Translations under genes and position numbers: made by a program
Assembly (NCBI GenBank): GCA_011503125.2
Contig: WWBZ02000014.1
Location: 248,001-312,000 of the forward strand
Direction: 5' to 3'
Source of the DNA: Botryosphaeria dothidea
Taxonomy: Eukaryota > Ascomycota > Dothideomycetes > Botryosphaeriales > Botryosphaeriaceae
Length of the DNA stretch: 64,000 bases
The notes under the pieces: generated by a model
The model's input: only the letters and a program-made list of their open reading frames with translations
Database searches by the model: none
What the model was told of the DNA's origin: nothing
Shown here: piece after piece, positions 43,383 to 53,100 of the stretch
How positions within the stretch are numbered: position 1 is the first letter of the stretch
Layout of the letters: the number at the start of each line of letters is the position of its first letter

Positions 43383-44648
43383 ATGAAGTTTTCCGCCGGT
43401 CTTTCTCTGGTCCTGGCCGCCACGGCCAGCGCCACCGCCATCAACCTGAACAAGCGGGATACTCCCCTTGATGTCAAGCTCGAGATGATTGGCAACTCCG
43501 AGGTCAAGGCCACGGTCACCAACAAGGGTCTCTCGGCTCTCAAGCTGTACAAGACCGGTACCATCTTGGACAAGGCCCCTGTGGAGAAGGTTGAGATCAA
43601 CTCTGCTGGTATGTTCAATCCACTTCCACGCCCGTGGGGAGTTGACGCATTCGTCTGGATGGAAGCGTCCGGAAAACATCACTTTCACGCCCGGACGAAT
43701 TCTTCGACTCCCTATGCCTACTTACATCCCGTTGCATATGCTTACACAACACACCAGAGTCCCGCGTCGACTTCGACGGCATCCGCCTCCGCGTCGCCAC
43801 GTCGAACCTCAGCGAGGAGAACTTCCAGACCATCCCCGCCGGCGAGTCCATCGAGGTGTCTTTCGACGTCGCCGAGGTGCACGACCTCGCCGCCGGCGGC
43901 TCCTTCGACATCCTGTCCGAGGGCGCCTTCCCCTACGCCGAGGCCGACTCGCTCGACATCGCCGGCGCCGCCGCCTACATCACCAACAAGATCACCGCCA
44001 CCGTCGACGGCACGCAGGCGGCCGAGGCGCGCGAGCGCTTCCTGGCCAAGCGCTCCATCGTGCAGAGCGACTGCTCCGGCAGCCGCCTCACCGCCACCCG
44101 CACGGCGCTGTCCAACTGCCGCACGCTCGCGCTGGCGGCCCAGTCGGCGGCGGCGTCGGGCTCGGCCTCCAAGTTCCAGGAGTACTACAAGAGCACCGCG
44201 GCCAGCACGCGCTCGACCGTCGCCGCCGTCTTCGGGCGCGTGGCCACCGAGTGCGGCAGCACCAGCTCGGGCGTCGCGCGCTACTACTGCAGCGACGTGT
44301 ACGGCGCGTGCGACCCGGGCGTGCTGGCGTACACGCTGCCCTCGCAGAGCTACATGGTCAACTGCCCGCTGTACTTCAGCGACCTGTCGGCGCTGTCGCG
44401 CACCTGCCACGACCAGGACCAGGCCACCACCACGCTGCACGAGATGACCCACCTGTCCCAGATCAAGGGCACCACCGACCAGAACGGCGCTTACGGCTAC
44501 GCTGCCGTGCGCGCCCTGACCGCCGCGCAGAACCTGAACCACGCTGATACCTACACCCTCTATGCTCAGGGTAAGTCCTTCAAGGTTTTTGAGATCTTAA
44601 AGAAGTGCAGAATGCTAATCCATCATAGCTTTGTACGCCGGCTGCTAA
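43383..44648 (+). CDS. secreted deuterolysin metalloprotease (M35)
   Basis: Zinc endopeptidase of about 352 residues; exons 43383-43608, 43758-44570 and 44629-44648. The last exon encodes only LYAGC plus part of an Ala codon. A signal peptide (residues 1-20) is followed by a KR site (24-25), a propeptide, a second KR site (173-174), and a mature enzyme of 178 residues, the usual size. The active site is HEMTH (303-307), with the third zinc ligand Asp in GTTDQNGAYGY, which together define the aspzincin fold. Cysteines (SDCSGS, LSNC, TECGS, YYCSD, GACDP, NCPLY, RTCHD, AGC) are spaced as in the family. The in-frame readthrough of the second intron is not needed, because splicing restores the conserved ALYAGC end. 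Confidence 0.94.
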
Positions 44649-45010
44649 GCGCCATAAGTCAATTTAAAAAGCAAGTTTGTTTCGGTATCGTCAAGTTTCA
44701 TTGGATCTTCGGTTCTGCATGGACGAAAAGGACCCTAAGGTTGGGAAGCACTTTGGGATGGAAGGTTGAGGTGGCCATCTTAGGACACGTCGATATCAGT
44801 TCCGTTGCATAAAAAAGCTCGAATAACATCCTGCTATATTTTGGAAAAGGAACGTCCACTACTGTGAAACTTATTCAGTATTGACTTGACGTGCAGAATG
44901 AGGTCTCATGACTTCTTGCCAAAACATACTCACCACCTCCCATTTACCATGCGATCCTAATCAGAACCCCTTCCCCTCCACTCCACCATTTCCCATATCC
45001 CACTACTCCC
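44649..45010. other. convergent intergenic region
   Basis: About 360 bp between the 3' ends of the deuterolysin and the minus-strand small membrane protein. No gene seen. Confidence 0.45.
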
Positions 45011-45690
45011 TCACCGCCACCCAACCACGCTCTTCGCGCTCTCCAAAATCCCCAACCCCTCCCCACCCGCCTCGGCCTCCAACCTTTGCGCCTCCCGCCT
45101 CAACACATCAGCGCGATACCGCCTAAACGCGCTCTCCACCCGCGCCTTCCGCTCCGGATCGGCCGCAACGCTCCGCCGCGCCCTCCACGACCCCGTCAGC
45201 ACGCCGAGCTCGCCGCCGACGAACAGGCCGCCCGCGGCGAACAGCATGCCGGCGGCGGCGTCGGTCCAGGGGCTAGTCTGGACGAGGGTGGCGATATCCG
45301 GGAGGGGTTCTGATGGGGAGGAACGTCAGCGTCGCCGTCGCTTTGAAAAAGAATCGCGTGCAAGAAGGTGTTTGGGGCGGGGGGGTGGGGGATTCACGTA
45401 CCGACCCTCCCGCTCTGGAAGCGCACTTCGACCGGCCGCTCCGCCTTCGCGCTGGCGTTCAGCGCCGTCAGCCAGCGCTGGCGCGCGCGGCGCGTCCGCA
45501 CGAACAGCCAGGCGCCCAGGGCGACGCCGGCGAGGGAGCCGCCGGCGGTGTGGATGCTGAATTGCCTGGCGGCGCGGTGGAGGACGTCGCGGTCGAATTC
45601 GTTCAGATCGTGTTGCAGGTGTTCTTGGGCGAGCTCGGCCAGGTCGTCGCCAGCGTGGCGGCGGAGGAGGGCGAGGGAGTCGGTGGACAT
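45011..45690 (-). CDS. small two-helix membrane protein of unknown function
   Basis: Minus-strand exons 45690-45402 and 45309-45011 encode about 195 residues. Two hydrophobic Gly/Ala-rich helices (AGGSLAGVALGAWLFV and AAAGMLFAAGGLFVGGELGVLTG) flank a polar loop, and the C-terminus is a charged helix (RKARVESAFRRYRADVLRREAQRLEAEA). The N-terminal part carries an HDLNEFDRDVLHRAARQF helix. The layout suggests a small organelle membrane protein, perhaps mitochondrial, but I do not recognise the family. The exon join (RVE to PLPDIA) is in phase with standard splice sites. Confidence 0.68.
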
Positions 45691-46224
45691 TTTGTTTGTT
45701 TGCTTCCTGGTGTGCTTGAGGGATCGGGGTCTCCGGGTAGGTGTGTGGTGTGTTGATGGGATGGGTTGCGTCGGCCTTTTTGATGACGACGCGTGGCTCG
45801 TGTTGTGCTTCAGCGGGGATGTTGTTGTATCAAAGGGCTTCGATTACGTATAAGGGCATTATCTCGAGTGTAGTTCTTGTGGAGTTGGAGCAAGCGGGTG
45901 GTGGCGGGACGACATGCTTCGAGGGAGCTTGGGCCAAACGGCTGTGACGTCGACATTCTTCCCGCAGCTTCTTCTGCTCCCCCGCTTCCAGTTGATTCTA
46001 TCGTCAACATGATCTATCTTCGTCCATGCGGACCCCGTCGAAATGTATGCGATATGACAATTGCAGTTATGTGAGGGCTACTGACCCCATAATCACTGCA
46101 TGCCCCCTAACGAGCCTGCACTGAAGTGGTATGGTCTTATTGCAAAGTCCCGCCCGGTCTACCCTGACGCCACCACTAACATCAATCCACCTACGCCAGG
46201 TACGCACAAAATCCAAGGCTCCAA
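45691..46224. other. intergenic region
   Basis: About 530 bp. It probably holds the promoter of the minus-strand small membrane protein and the 3' flank of the truncated gene at 46225. No gene seen. Confidence 0.45.
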
Positions 46225-46912
46225 CTAACCAATTCGACCGGACATGTACAGAACGCAAGGAAGGACCGCGAAGAAGGAGACGAACACCAGCGCCACCATC
46301 TTATCCTGCTGCGCGCGGTACGCCTTCACAGTCTTGTCGACCGAGTAGAGGCTGCCGCCCGCGACAGTCCCACTCGAGAGCTCCTCGCGGAGCTGCAGCA
46401 TCGGCGGATCAACCGGATCTGGCAGCAGCTCGTCGCTGACGTCGAGGAACAGCTTGACGAGCAGCTTGATGGCGCCCGAGAGCAGCGGGTTCGGATCGCC
46501 CAGGCGCTGGCGGCGCCGACAGTTTGCGGGGATGAAGGTCAGGAGCAGCGCGCGCCCGAATCAGTGGAAGTACCTGTAACCGCCGTCAACTCTTTTCTTC
46601 TCTTTGCTCCCTTGTCAGGCGGCATACCGTGGGAACCACAGCTCGCAGAACTGCGCGATGAACGCCTCGGCCGTCTCGTGGCCCTTCTGCAGCAGCTCCG
46701 GCGTCGACTGCTCCTCGAACGCCATCCCATCGAACCACCAGAAGAAGGCCTCGCACTCGCCCCAGCCCCGCGGGAAATCCACGCCGTACGACCTCCCCCC
46801 GTCCGACGGCTCCGTGCGGAAGTGCGCGACGACGCGCTCGCACCACTCCGCCCACGCGGTCTTGGCCTTCGGGTCGACCTCGTCGGGCGGGCGCTGCGGC
46901 TTGGAGCGGATC
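46225..46912 (-). pseudogene. 5'-truncated gene, possibly mpaB/DUF2236-like oxygenase C-terminal part
   Basis: Protein-like sequence on the minus strand begins near 46912 (PKAKTAWAEWCERVVAHFR), continues through GWGECEAFFWWFDG and FCELWFPR, is joined by a splice (intron about 46573-46618) to YFH, and ends with ALVFVSFFAVLPCVLYMSG, a hydrophobic segment, at a TAG (46225-46227). An in-frame TGA at 46561-46563 stands right after YFH, where FGRALLLTFIP continues the frame. Upstream of about 46912 the frame runs antisense to a berberine-bridge-type coding sequence, so the true N-terminus is gone. Similarity to DUF2236/mpaB-type oxygenases is a weak visual guess. Confidence 0.6.
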
Positions 46913-46924
46913 CACGTGGCGTGC

Positions 46925-47534
46925 GACGCGGTTGAGCCGCTGCTGCCGCGCACGCGGCGGTATGCCGACGGCACGCTGTTCGCGTCGATGGCGTACGAGG
47001 CCTGGCGGCCGGTGATCGAGCGCGTGCGCGCGTGGGTGGAGGTGGATGATGCGAGGCGGAAGGGGACGGCCTTCTTCTTTGGCGTGTATAACTGGCGCAA
47101 GACGCTGAGCCGTCATGTTGACCCGCGATTTGAGAGCGCTTGGCCGGATCGGAGCAGGTTGCCTCCTGCGGGCGAGCAGTCGTGGGCGGATTTCGCACTC
47201 TATATCAGGTAAGTGCTCGAGGGGGGGGGGGCGGAATGGTCGTTCTGCATGGCTGACTTTTCTCTCTTTCGCAGCACTGACAAGCCGGAGGAAGGGGACG
47301 AGGCAATCCGCGTGTCTAAGGAGATCGTCAGCCTGGTTCGTGCTAAACAGGAAGAGGTGTTGGGTATTGAGAAGGGGCAGCTTCGAATGGCCGGTGTATC
47401 CTAACGGCCCGCTTCTGCCGGGTACCACCGGAGCGTATGTCTTCAAGGATAACTACCCTCGTCTGCAGAAGATCAAGGAGAAGTACAATCCTGGAAACGT
47501 GTTCCACAAGAAGCACCCCATTGAGCTGCCGTAA
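46925..47534 (+). pseudogene. 5'-truncated, frameshifted FAD oxidase (berberine-bridge type) C-terminal part
   Basis: Only the last 200 or so codons of a BBE-like FAD-dependent oxidase remain: VEPLLPRTRRYADGTLFA, WRPVIERVRAWVEV, FFFGVYN, then after an intron (about 47211-47274, containing 11 G) STDKPEEGDEAIRVSKEI. The frame then shifts by one base in a GGGG run near 47377, after which the family ending continues in another frame (FEWPVYPNGPLLPG, NYPRLQKIKEKYNPGNVF). The FAD-binding N-terminal half is absent, replaced by the oppositely oriented fragment at 46225-46912. Clearly non-functional as an oxidase unless the assembly is wrong. Confidence 0.75.
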
Positions 47535-47843
47535 TATTGAGATTTCCTTAGTCATACTTGGAGAGATAGTGGTCCTGGAGCAAAGAAACCTTAGTTAAGG
47601 GTCTGCCATTAGTGAATAAGTGCTACCGTCATGGCAACATCTGTTATTGATATACTGAAGTTTCCAGTGTGAAGAAGGGATACCCAAACGGCCTTGTCTG
47701 AAATAAATCATGATGAAATTCGTTGCCTGAATTCTAGATTCGGATCCAATAAATAGAAATACGGCCCCAGGCGTCGCGAAAACAAGGCGTGCGCGTCAAA
47801 AAGTGAGGTACCCAACGACAAGAGGAAGATCTCTCCCCGCTGA
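47535..47843. other. convergent intergenic region
   Basis: About 310 bp between the 3' end of the oxidase relic and the 3' end of the GH47 gene. Nothing recognised. Confidence 0.4.
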
Positions 47844-49548
47844 TTATATTGGCGGCCCCGCAACCTTGAACGGATGGGCCTCGGTGTTGAACACCCACCC
47901 GTTCGACCCGCTATCACCGCCAAAGACCTGATACTCAGCCTCCTCCGCGTGGATCAGATACGCATACTTCATGACCTCAGCGAACAGGAAGCTCTCCTGG
48001 TTATCATCCGCAGTGCCACCATTCGGCGCGTTAACATTCGTCACGGCCGTGAAGCCAGAGCCCTGGCGAGACGTGGCGTTGATGTTGACGAAGCCTTCCC
48101 ACGCCCACTCCTGGTACTTGGGGTCGCCCGTCTGGCGGTAGGCGTAGTAGTAGCTCTCGAGCACCTCCGGGCGCAGGTCGTAGAAACCGTCCCTGATCCA
48201 GAAGCCGTTCTTCTCGTAGAAGGCAGATTGGTTGGCGGGCAGCGTTGATGTGTTCCAGGAGAAGACCTCGGGGCCAATGCCGGTTAGGGTCGAGGCGTAC
48301 GTGTTGTAGCAGCCCTCGACCAGCTCGAGGCCGAAGTCAATGTAGTCCTGGCGGCCGAGCACGTTACCACCGAGAATAAAGTTGCCGCCGTCGAAGCAGG
48401 CCAGGTGCTGGGAGACATTCAGCGTCGTCTGGTTGTCGTAGGCGGCCAGGTAAGTGAGATCGGGGCGGGAGGAGGGGTGCGAAGCAAGATACTCGATGGA
48501 GGAGTCAACAGCCAGAATCCAGCTGTGTGCCGTGTCAGTCTCCAAGCTATATCTGACGCAGACACTGATCAGGCACTTACCGGTCCTTGTACTCGCTAAA
48601 GCGGTCAGTGTCGTAAACCCACATCTTGATTAGATACTCGTAGAAGGAATCAGTGCCGCCGATCCAGCCACCAGAGGCGTCGACGAAAGTGCCATTCTCA
48701 ATTGAGATGTCAGAGCCGACAAGGCCGGGCCAGGGCTCGTTGTAGGCTGGCTGAGGGTGCAGCAGATACGCCTCAGCATTCTGCGACAGCCGCGCATATT
48801 CATCGTCGCCCAGGATATCGGACAAACGGGTCCACTCGAGAACCAGCGTACCAACGGTAGCGAGGCCGTTTGTAGGGGTGCCATCGTCGCTGTTGTTGGT
48901 AAACCAAAGATTGTTGGCCGGCACGCCTGAGGGCGTGTCGAAGGCATATTTCAGCCTGTCGGCCAGGGACTTTGACTGTTCCAGGAGGGCGTCCACTTGG
49001 GAGGACTGGTTTCAATTTTCAGCTGCAGTCAAATGCCCAAGACACGTCATGTACTCACGTTGTCTGCCAGGCCAGATAGCGGGCCGCTCAGCAGGTCGTA
49101 GGCAGAAATCATGCCGCCCAGGTAGCGGATGGTCGTCTCGAACAAGCTGACCTCAGTCGCGGTAGTTGTGTAGTCAATGGTTGGGATGTATTCCAGAATC
49201 TGGTTGACAATCTCGCGGTTTTGCATGATCAGCGCAGTGCTCAGCGCGTCCACGGCACTCGCACCCCACATGTTCCTGGAGCTTCGTCAGAACTGCGAAT
49301 CAAATCAGAATTGTGCGGCGAGGTTACCTGGTATTTCCGAAGCCATTGGAGATGGGATGAAGCTCATCATTGGGGAAAGCATAGGTGTAGTAGCCGTTCC
49401 AGGCGAAATTGAAGGCCTCTTTGACAGCGTCGGCTCTCGTTTGGTTCGGACCACCGTACGAGCTGTATTGGCGGGGTTGGTGGGGAACGGCGAGAGCTCC
49501 GAGGAGCTGAGGGGCCAGCATAAGCAGTGAAGCGAACGACGGCGCCAT
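47844..49548 (-). CDS. secreted class I alpha-1,2-mannosidase (GH47)
   Basis: Calcium-dependent glycosidase that trims alpha-1,2-linked mannose from N-glycans. Minus-strand exons 49548-49328, 49275-49059, 49005-48581 and 48522-47844 give 513 residues, the same size as the Aspergillus msdS-type enzymes it resembles throughout. An N-terminal signal peptide (residues 1-20, [14 protein letters not shown] end) precedes [99 protein letters not shown] and [20 protein letters not shown] near the C-terminus contains the calcium-binding Thr. No membrane anchor is seen, so this is the secreted/extracellular branch rather than an ER-anchored Mns1. Confidence 0.94.
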
Positions 49549-51764
49549 GGCGGCGGTTGAGGGGGAGTGATTAATTAACGGATAGAAATCTACTGTCGGA
49601 GCTCGCGCACTCTATGGTGTAGCTCTATGCTTCGAAACGAACGGGCAGAGCAGCGGAGAAACGAAATGATGCAGGCACATGTCGGGGTTAAGAACAAAAA
49701 AATATTGGGGCATGACGGGATAAGCAGGGGAGCTTAGATTAAGCAAACTGGCTCTTCTGGGTAACATGGGCCACCCATGACCTGGACGGCTGACGTCCTA
49801 TCGGGGCGTCAGACCGGGATGCAAGTGCTTGACGCGGCGCGTAGATCCACGCGCTGATGATCAGCACGCGCAGGTCGAGGAGCTGCTGGAGCACGCGGTG
49901 ATGTTGATCAACACGCCGATGGAGGTGGCGTGCCGGCCTGACGCCGTGGTGGCGCGCTTGAGTGCTTAGGCTTGACGCCTTCACGCTGCTCGAGGCTCCT
50001 GACTCTGGGGAAGCGACCGGGGGGGGGGGGGGGGGGGAGGTGGAGCTTGGAGCCGAGGCGGGCCATGGAGGCTTGGGCGCTGGTGGGTGAGGTGCATGAA
50101 GTGAGCATTAGTGTGAGGGGTGCGCATTATCGATTCCTGCGGTGCGTTGGCGCCGGACGCGGCTGAGCGGGCGGCGGTGAGGGCGTCGACGGCGAGTGCT
50201 TGCCTGGACTGCGAGCGCAAACAAGACGGACAAGAAGGAGAGGGAGCAGCGGGCGGCTCTCGGCTGGCGGGCTGGTTAGGCCCAAACAAGCAGGTCGTCA
50301 GCGCCCGGTCCACGCGCCCCAAAACGCCATCCCCCAAACCTTATCCCCGCCAAACCGCCCACTCATCACGCGCCCGCCGCCGTCAACTCTGGCGATCGTC
50401 AGGGACAGTACCACGGTCGACCACGCTGCCTCCAGGACTCCGCTGCGAAGGTGCATGCGTCCATGGCCGCATCGCCTGCTATAAATAAGCCTAATCCACC
50501 GACTCGCCCATTAGGCTCCGCCGGCCACGCTTAACCGCGACTGACTTTCAATGCAATCTCCTTTAAACAGCCCGACTTCTGTTTACTCTCATTCCGTCTT
50601 GTCCTCCTCCCGCTGCCCGAACCGGAAAGTCGTGCCGGCAGATTCGGCCATCTGCCTGCAGTTTCAATAAAACCAAACCCCTCTCTTAGCTGCAGGACTG
50701 AGTCGCTTTCTCTCGCTTCCGATCCGCTGCCCACGATGCCGTGTGCCCGAGTCCTGCTGCGACGAGTCCAGAATCGACCATCTCCGTCACGTGCGCCATC
50801 TGCATGTCTGGAACACCACAAGAACCGAGCTGTCAGTTTCGGGTGACATCATGGGCCTTCGAGTTGCACGACGTCGGCAAGTCCATGGTAGGACAAGACC
50901 CAACCAAACATCATGCCCCACGTCTTCTGCCGTCCTCCAGGAAAATCCCCACTTCGAAAAGAAGCTGCGAATTAAGGCCCCGGATATATACAAGCCTCTT
51001 TTTGCTTATTTGACAATAACTTTGGTTGATGCAACATCTCAAGGCCCATGTTCTCACCGCTTTGCAAAGCTCCGCGTTTCCCTGGGACCGGGCCGCCACC
51101 AGCTCAGTCCCGGTGACATGGGGATCCACCAAGGCCATTTCTTTGTTATACGAGCAAAGCGTACTGGCACCGTTGTGGTCTGGATCAAACGCTGCATTGA
51201 CCTCCGTAGGGATCCCGCCTGCAAGGCCGCCCTCTTCTACGCATGATTGCTCCTCGTCAAGCATTCACGCAACACAGCGCCCGGATGACCTCGTCTAACC
51301 CTTTTCCTTCATGGCTGCTTAACATAGAAAATGACCGAGAGGATCCTGCGCAACTATGCAAGTACCCGAGCTCGCAAGAGCACCACGGTTCAGAACCACT
51401 AATCATTGTCTTAGCGTGATACGCTCTGAATTTTTCGGTCTCGTGTGGTTTTGAAAGCAGGAAGAGCTGCCGTCATGCGCTCACTGCGCTGTTATGCCGC
51501 ACGTGCTCGATATCTTGACTTGAAGGCCTATCTGAAATGAGACGTTGTGGTAATGTCCTCGATCCACCCCGGAACAGCTCGCCAACTTCAAGGTAGCCAC
51601 ATAAACAGCCGAGCAAAATTTCGTATCTCATCATTTTCATTCTCACTCCAAGCCAAAATGTCACCTGTGTCTACCCGCAATTCATCATACGCAGAGACGC
51701 ATACTGCACAGATATCCACTATTGGGAACCACCCGAGCCAATGCTCTCATTTCCATAAAATCTC
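49549..51764. other. gene-poor region with coding-like GC island and 19-G tract
   Basis: 2.2 kb with no complete gene. A plus-strand island (about 49830-49965) reads like protein (QVEELLEHAVMLINTP, EVACRPDAVVARL) but has no start and ends at a TAG-rich stretch; more coding-like sequence (ALAPDAAERAAVRAS) follows a run of 19 G (50019-50037). These may be remnants of a lost gene. A frame at 50743-51246 has no motif. The GH47 promoter must lie in the first few hundred bases. Confidence 0.45.
50019..50037 (+). repeat. 19-G homopolymer tract
   Basis: Nineteen G followed by A and GG, the same layout as the tract at 1349-1367. Confidence 0.9.
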
Positions 51765-52498
51765 TTATTCTGCTGAATTAAGACTTAGGAAATAACGATG
51801 CTCGATTTTCGCGAACCGTCTGGGGAGAATGTGTTGCTTTTGTATTCTGCTGCATGGCGAGCTTTGTGAGTTTCTGGACTTGTTCGGTCCTGACGACACG
51901 GCATCCGCTGGGACACTCACCGCTCTCGCCCACAGCACAACCACATCCCCCGGCCTTAACAGCTCCACGAACCCCTCCCCCGATCCAGTCGACGCGGTAG
52001 TCGTTCACCCCGCCGTGCGTCGACACGTTTGTTGCGCACCCGCCACCCCACCTCTCCATCGCCGCGGAACCGCAAGTCCCAGCCGACCTCGCGCAGGCAC
52101 GGGCGCGCCTGGCCGGGCTCGAACGGGCCGCAGAGGGCGATTGCGAGGCGGCCGCTGTTCTTGCGGAGCGGGGCGACGATGCTGGCGTCCCACCAGGTGT
52201 GTAGTGGCCGGGGCCGCGGTCGGCGCTGCGGAGGGCGAAGGTGACGTTGAGCGGGGTGGTATTGGCGGGGACAGGCTGGGAGCAGAGGTGTGTTGCGGAG
52301 AAGGTCGGGGCGCCGCCGGCCGGGTATTTGTCTGGTTTCGATGTGGTGGGTGATTACGTGTGAGTGGTAGAGGGCGAAGGTTTTGATCATGAGGAAGAGC
52401 TCGGTGCCTCGCAGACCGGCGGCCATGAGGATGTCGTGGACGGCGTTGATGTCGGCGGGGGAGGCGTTGAAAGCAGCAGATGGGAGGCTGTTCGTCAT
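51765..52498 (-). pseudogene. frameshifted relic of an uncharacterised fungal protein
   Basis: On the minus strand, coherent protein segments follow one another in changing frames: MTNSLPSAAFNASPADINAVHDILMA and YHSHVITHHIETR first, then LCSQPVPANTTPLNVTFALR, then WWDASIVAPLRKNSGRLAIALCGPFEPG and EVGWDLRF, then GGVNDYRVDWIG, and finally VELLRPGDVVVLWARAV. At least three one-base shifts are needed, two of them in G runs near 51968-52040 and one near 52197. The final segments resemble C-terminal regions of fungal proteins that I cannot name. No intron set reconciles the frames. Confidence 0.65.
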
Positions 52499-53100
52499 GA
52501 TTGTGGGTGAATTGATGGCCCGATGTGTCTTGGGCGTTTGCAGGTTGTGGTGTTACGGATGGGAAGACAATGGTCGGTGGACAGTGGATTAAGGCTTATA
52601 TCCGAGTTACAAGCTGTGCTCTCCAGCAATCACTTCCAAATATAGTGGACCAAACAACACGTGTTGTGCGATAGGTAGTTTAGCGAGCTCATCACTCACC
52701 CAAGTTGGTGATAGTCAGAACTAAAGATAGATAGGTGAGGCTCGGTATATCCACATTGAGATTTCTCATTTTGTAGGTCGACACGCGGGTTCGATATCAA
52801 GCATTCGTAGAATACGATCGACTCTCCTATCATGTTCTTGGGCGTTGTTCTCGTTTGAGTTGATGTGCTGTCCTGCCCATAGATCGGTACAAGCAGAAAG
52901 TCATGGCCACCATTGCGTCATTAGGTGGTCCTCAGCTGGTTCCCTTTTTTGACTTACCGGACAAACCGGACAAAAAAAGTCTCGCTTCGAGGATACAAGA
53001 TGTCAACATCTTAACAACCTACTCCTAAACCAAGCACACTCTTGCAAGACCCAGCCTCTACACCACAACTCGTTGGCAACCAGACCTCACCACCAGCACT
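52499..53100. other. intergenic region
   Basis: About 600 bp, AT-richer, without a supported gene. It lies between the 5' end of the relic and the 3' end of the pyruvate decarboxylase gene. Confidence 0.45.

Noticed and set aside
46586..47446. 286-codon minus-strand frame across the truncated genes
   Set aside because: It is antisense to the BBE-like sequence in its first half and in the wrong frame for the minus-strand relic in its second half.
50743..51246. 167-codon plus-strand frame
   Set aside because: Weak composition, no motif, and no codon preference like the neighbouring genes.
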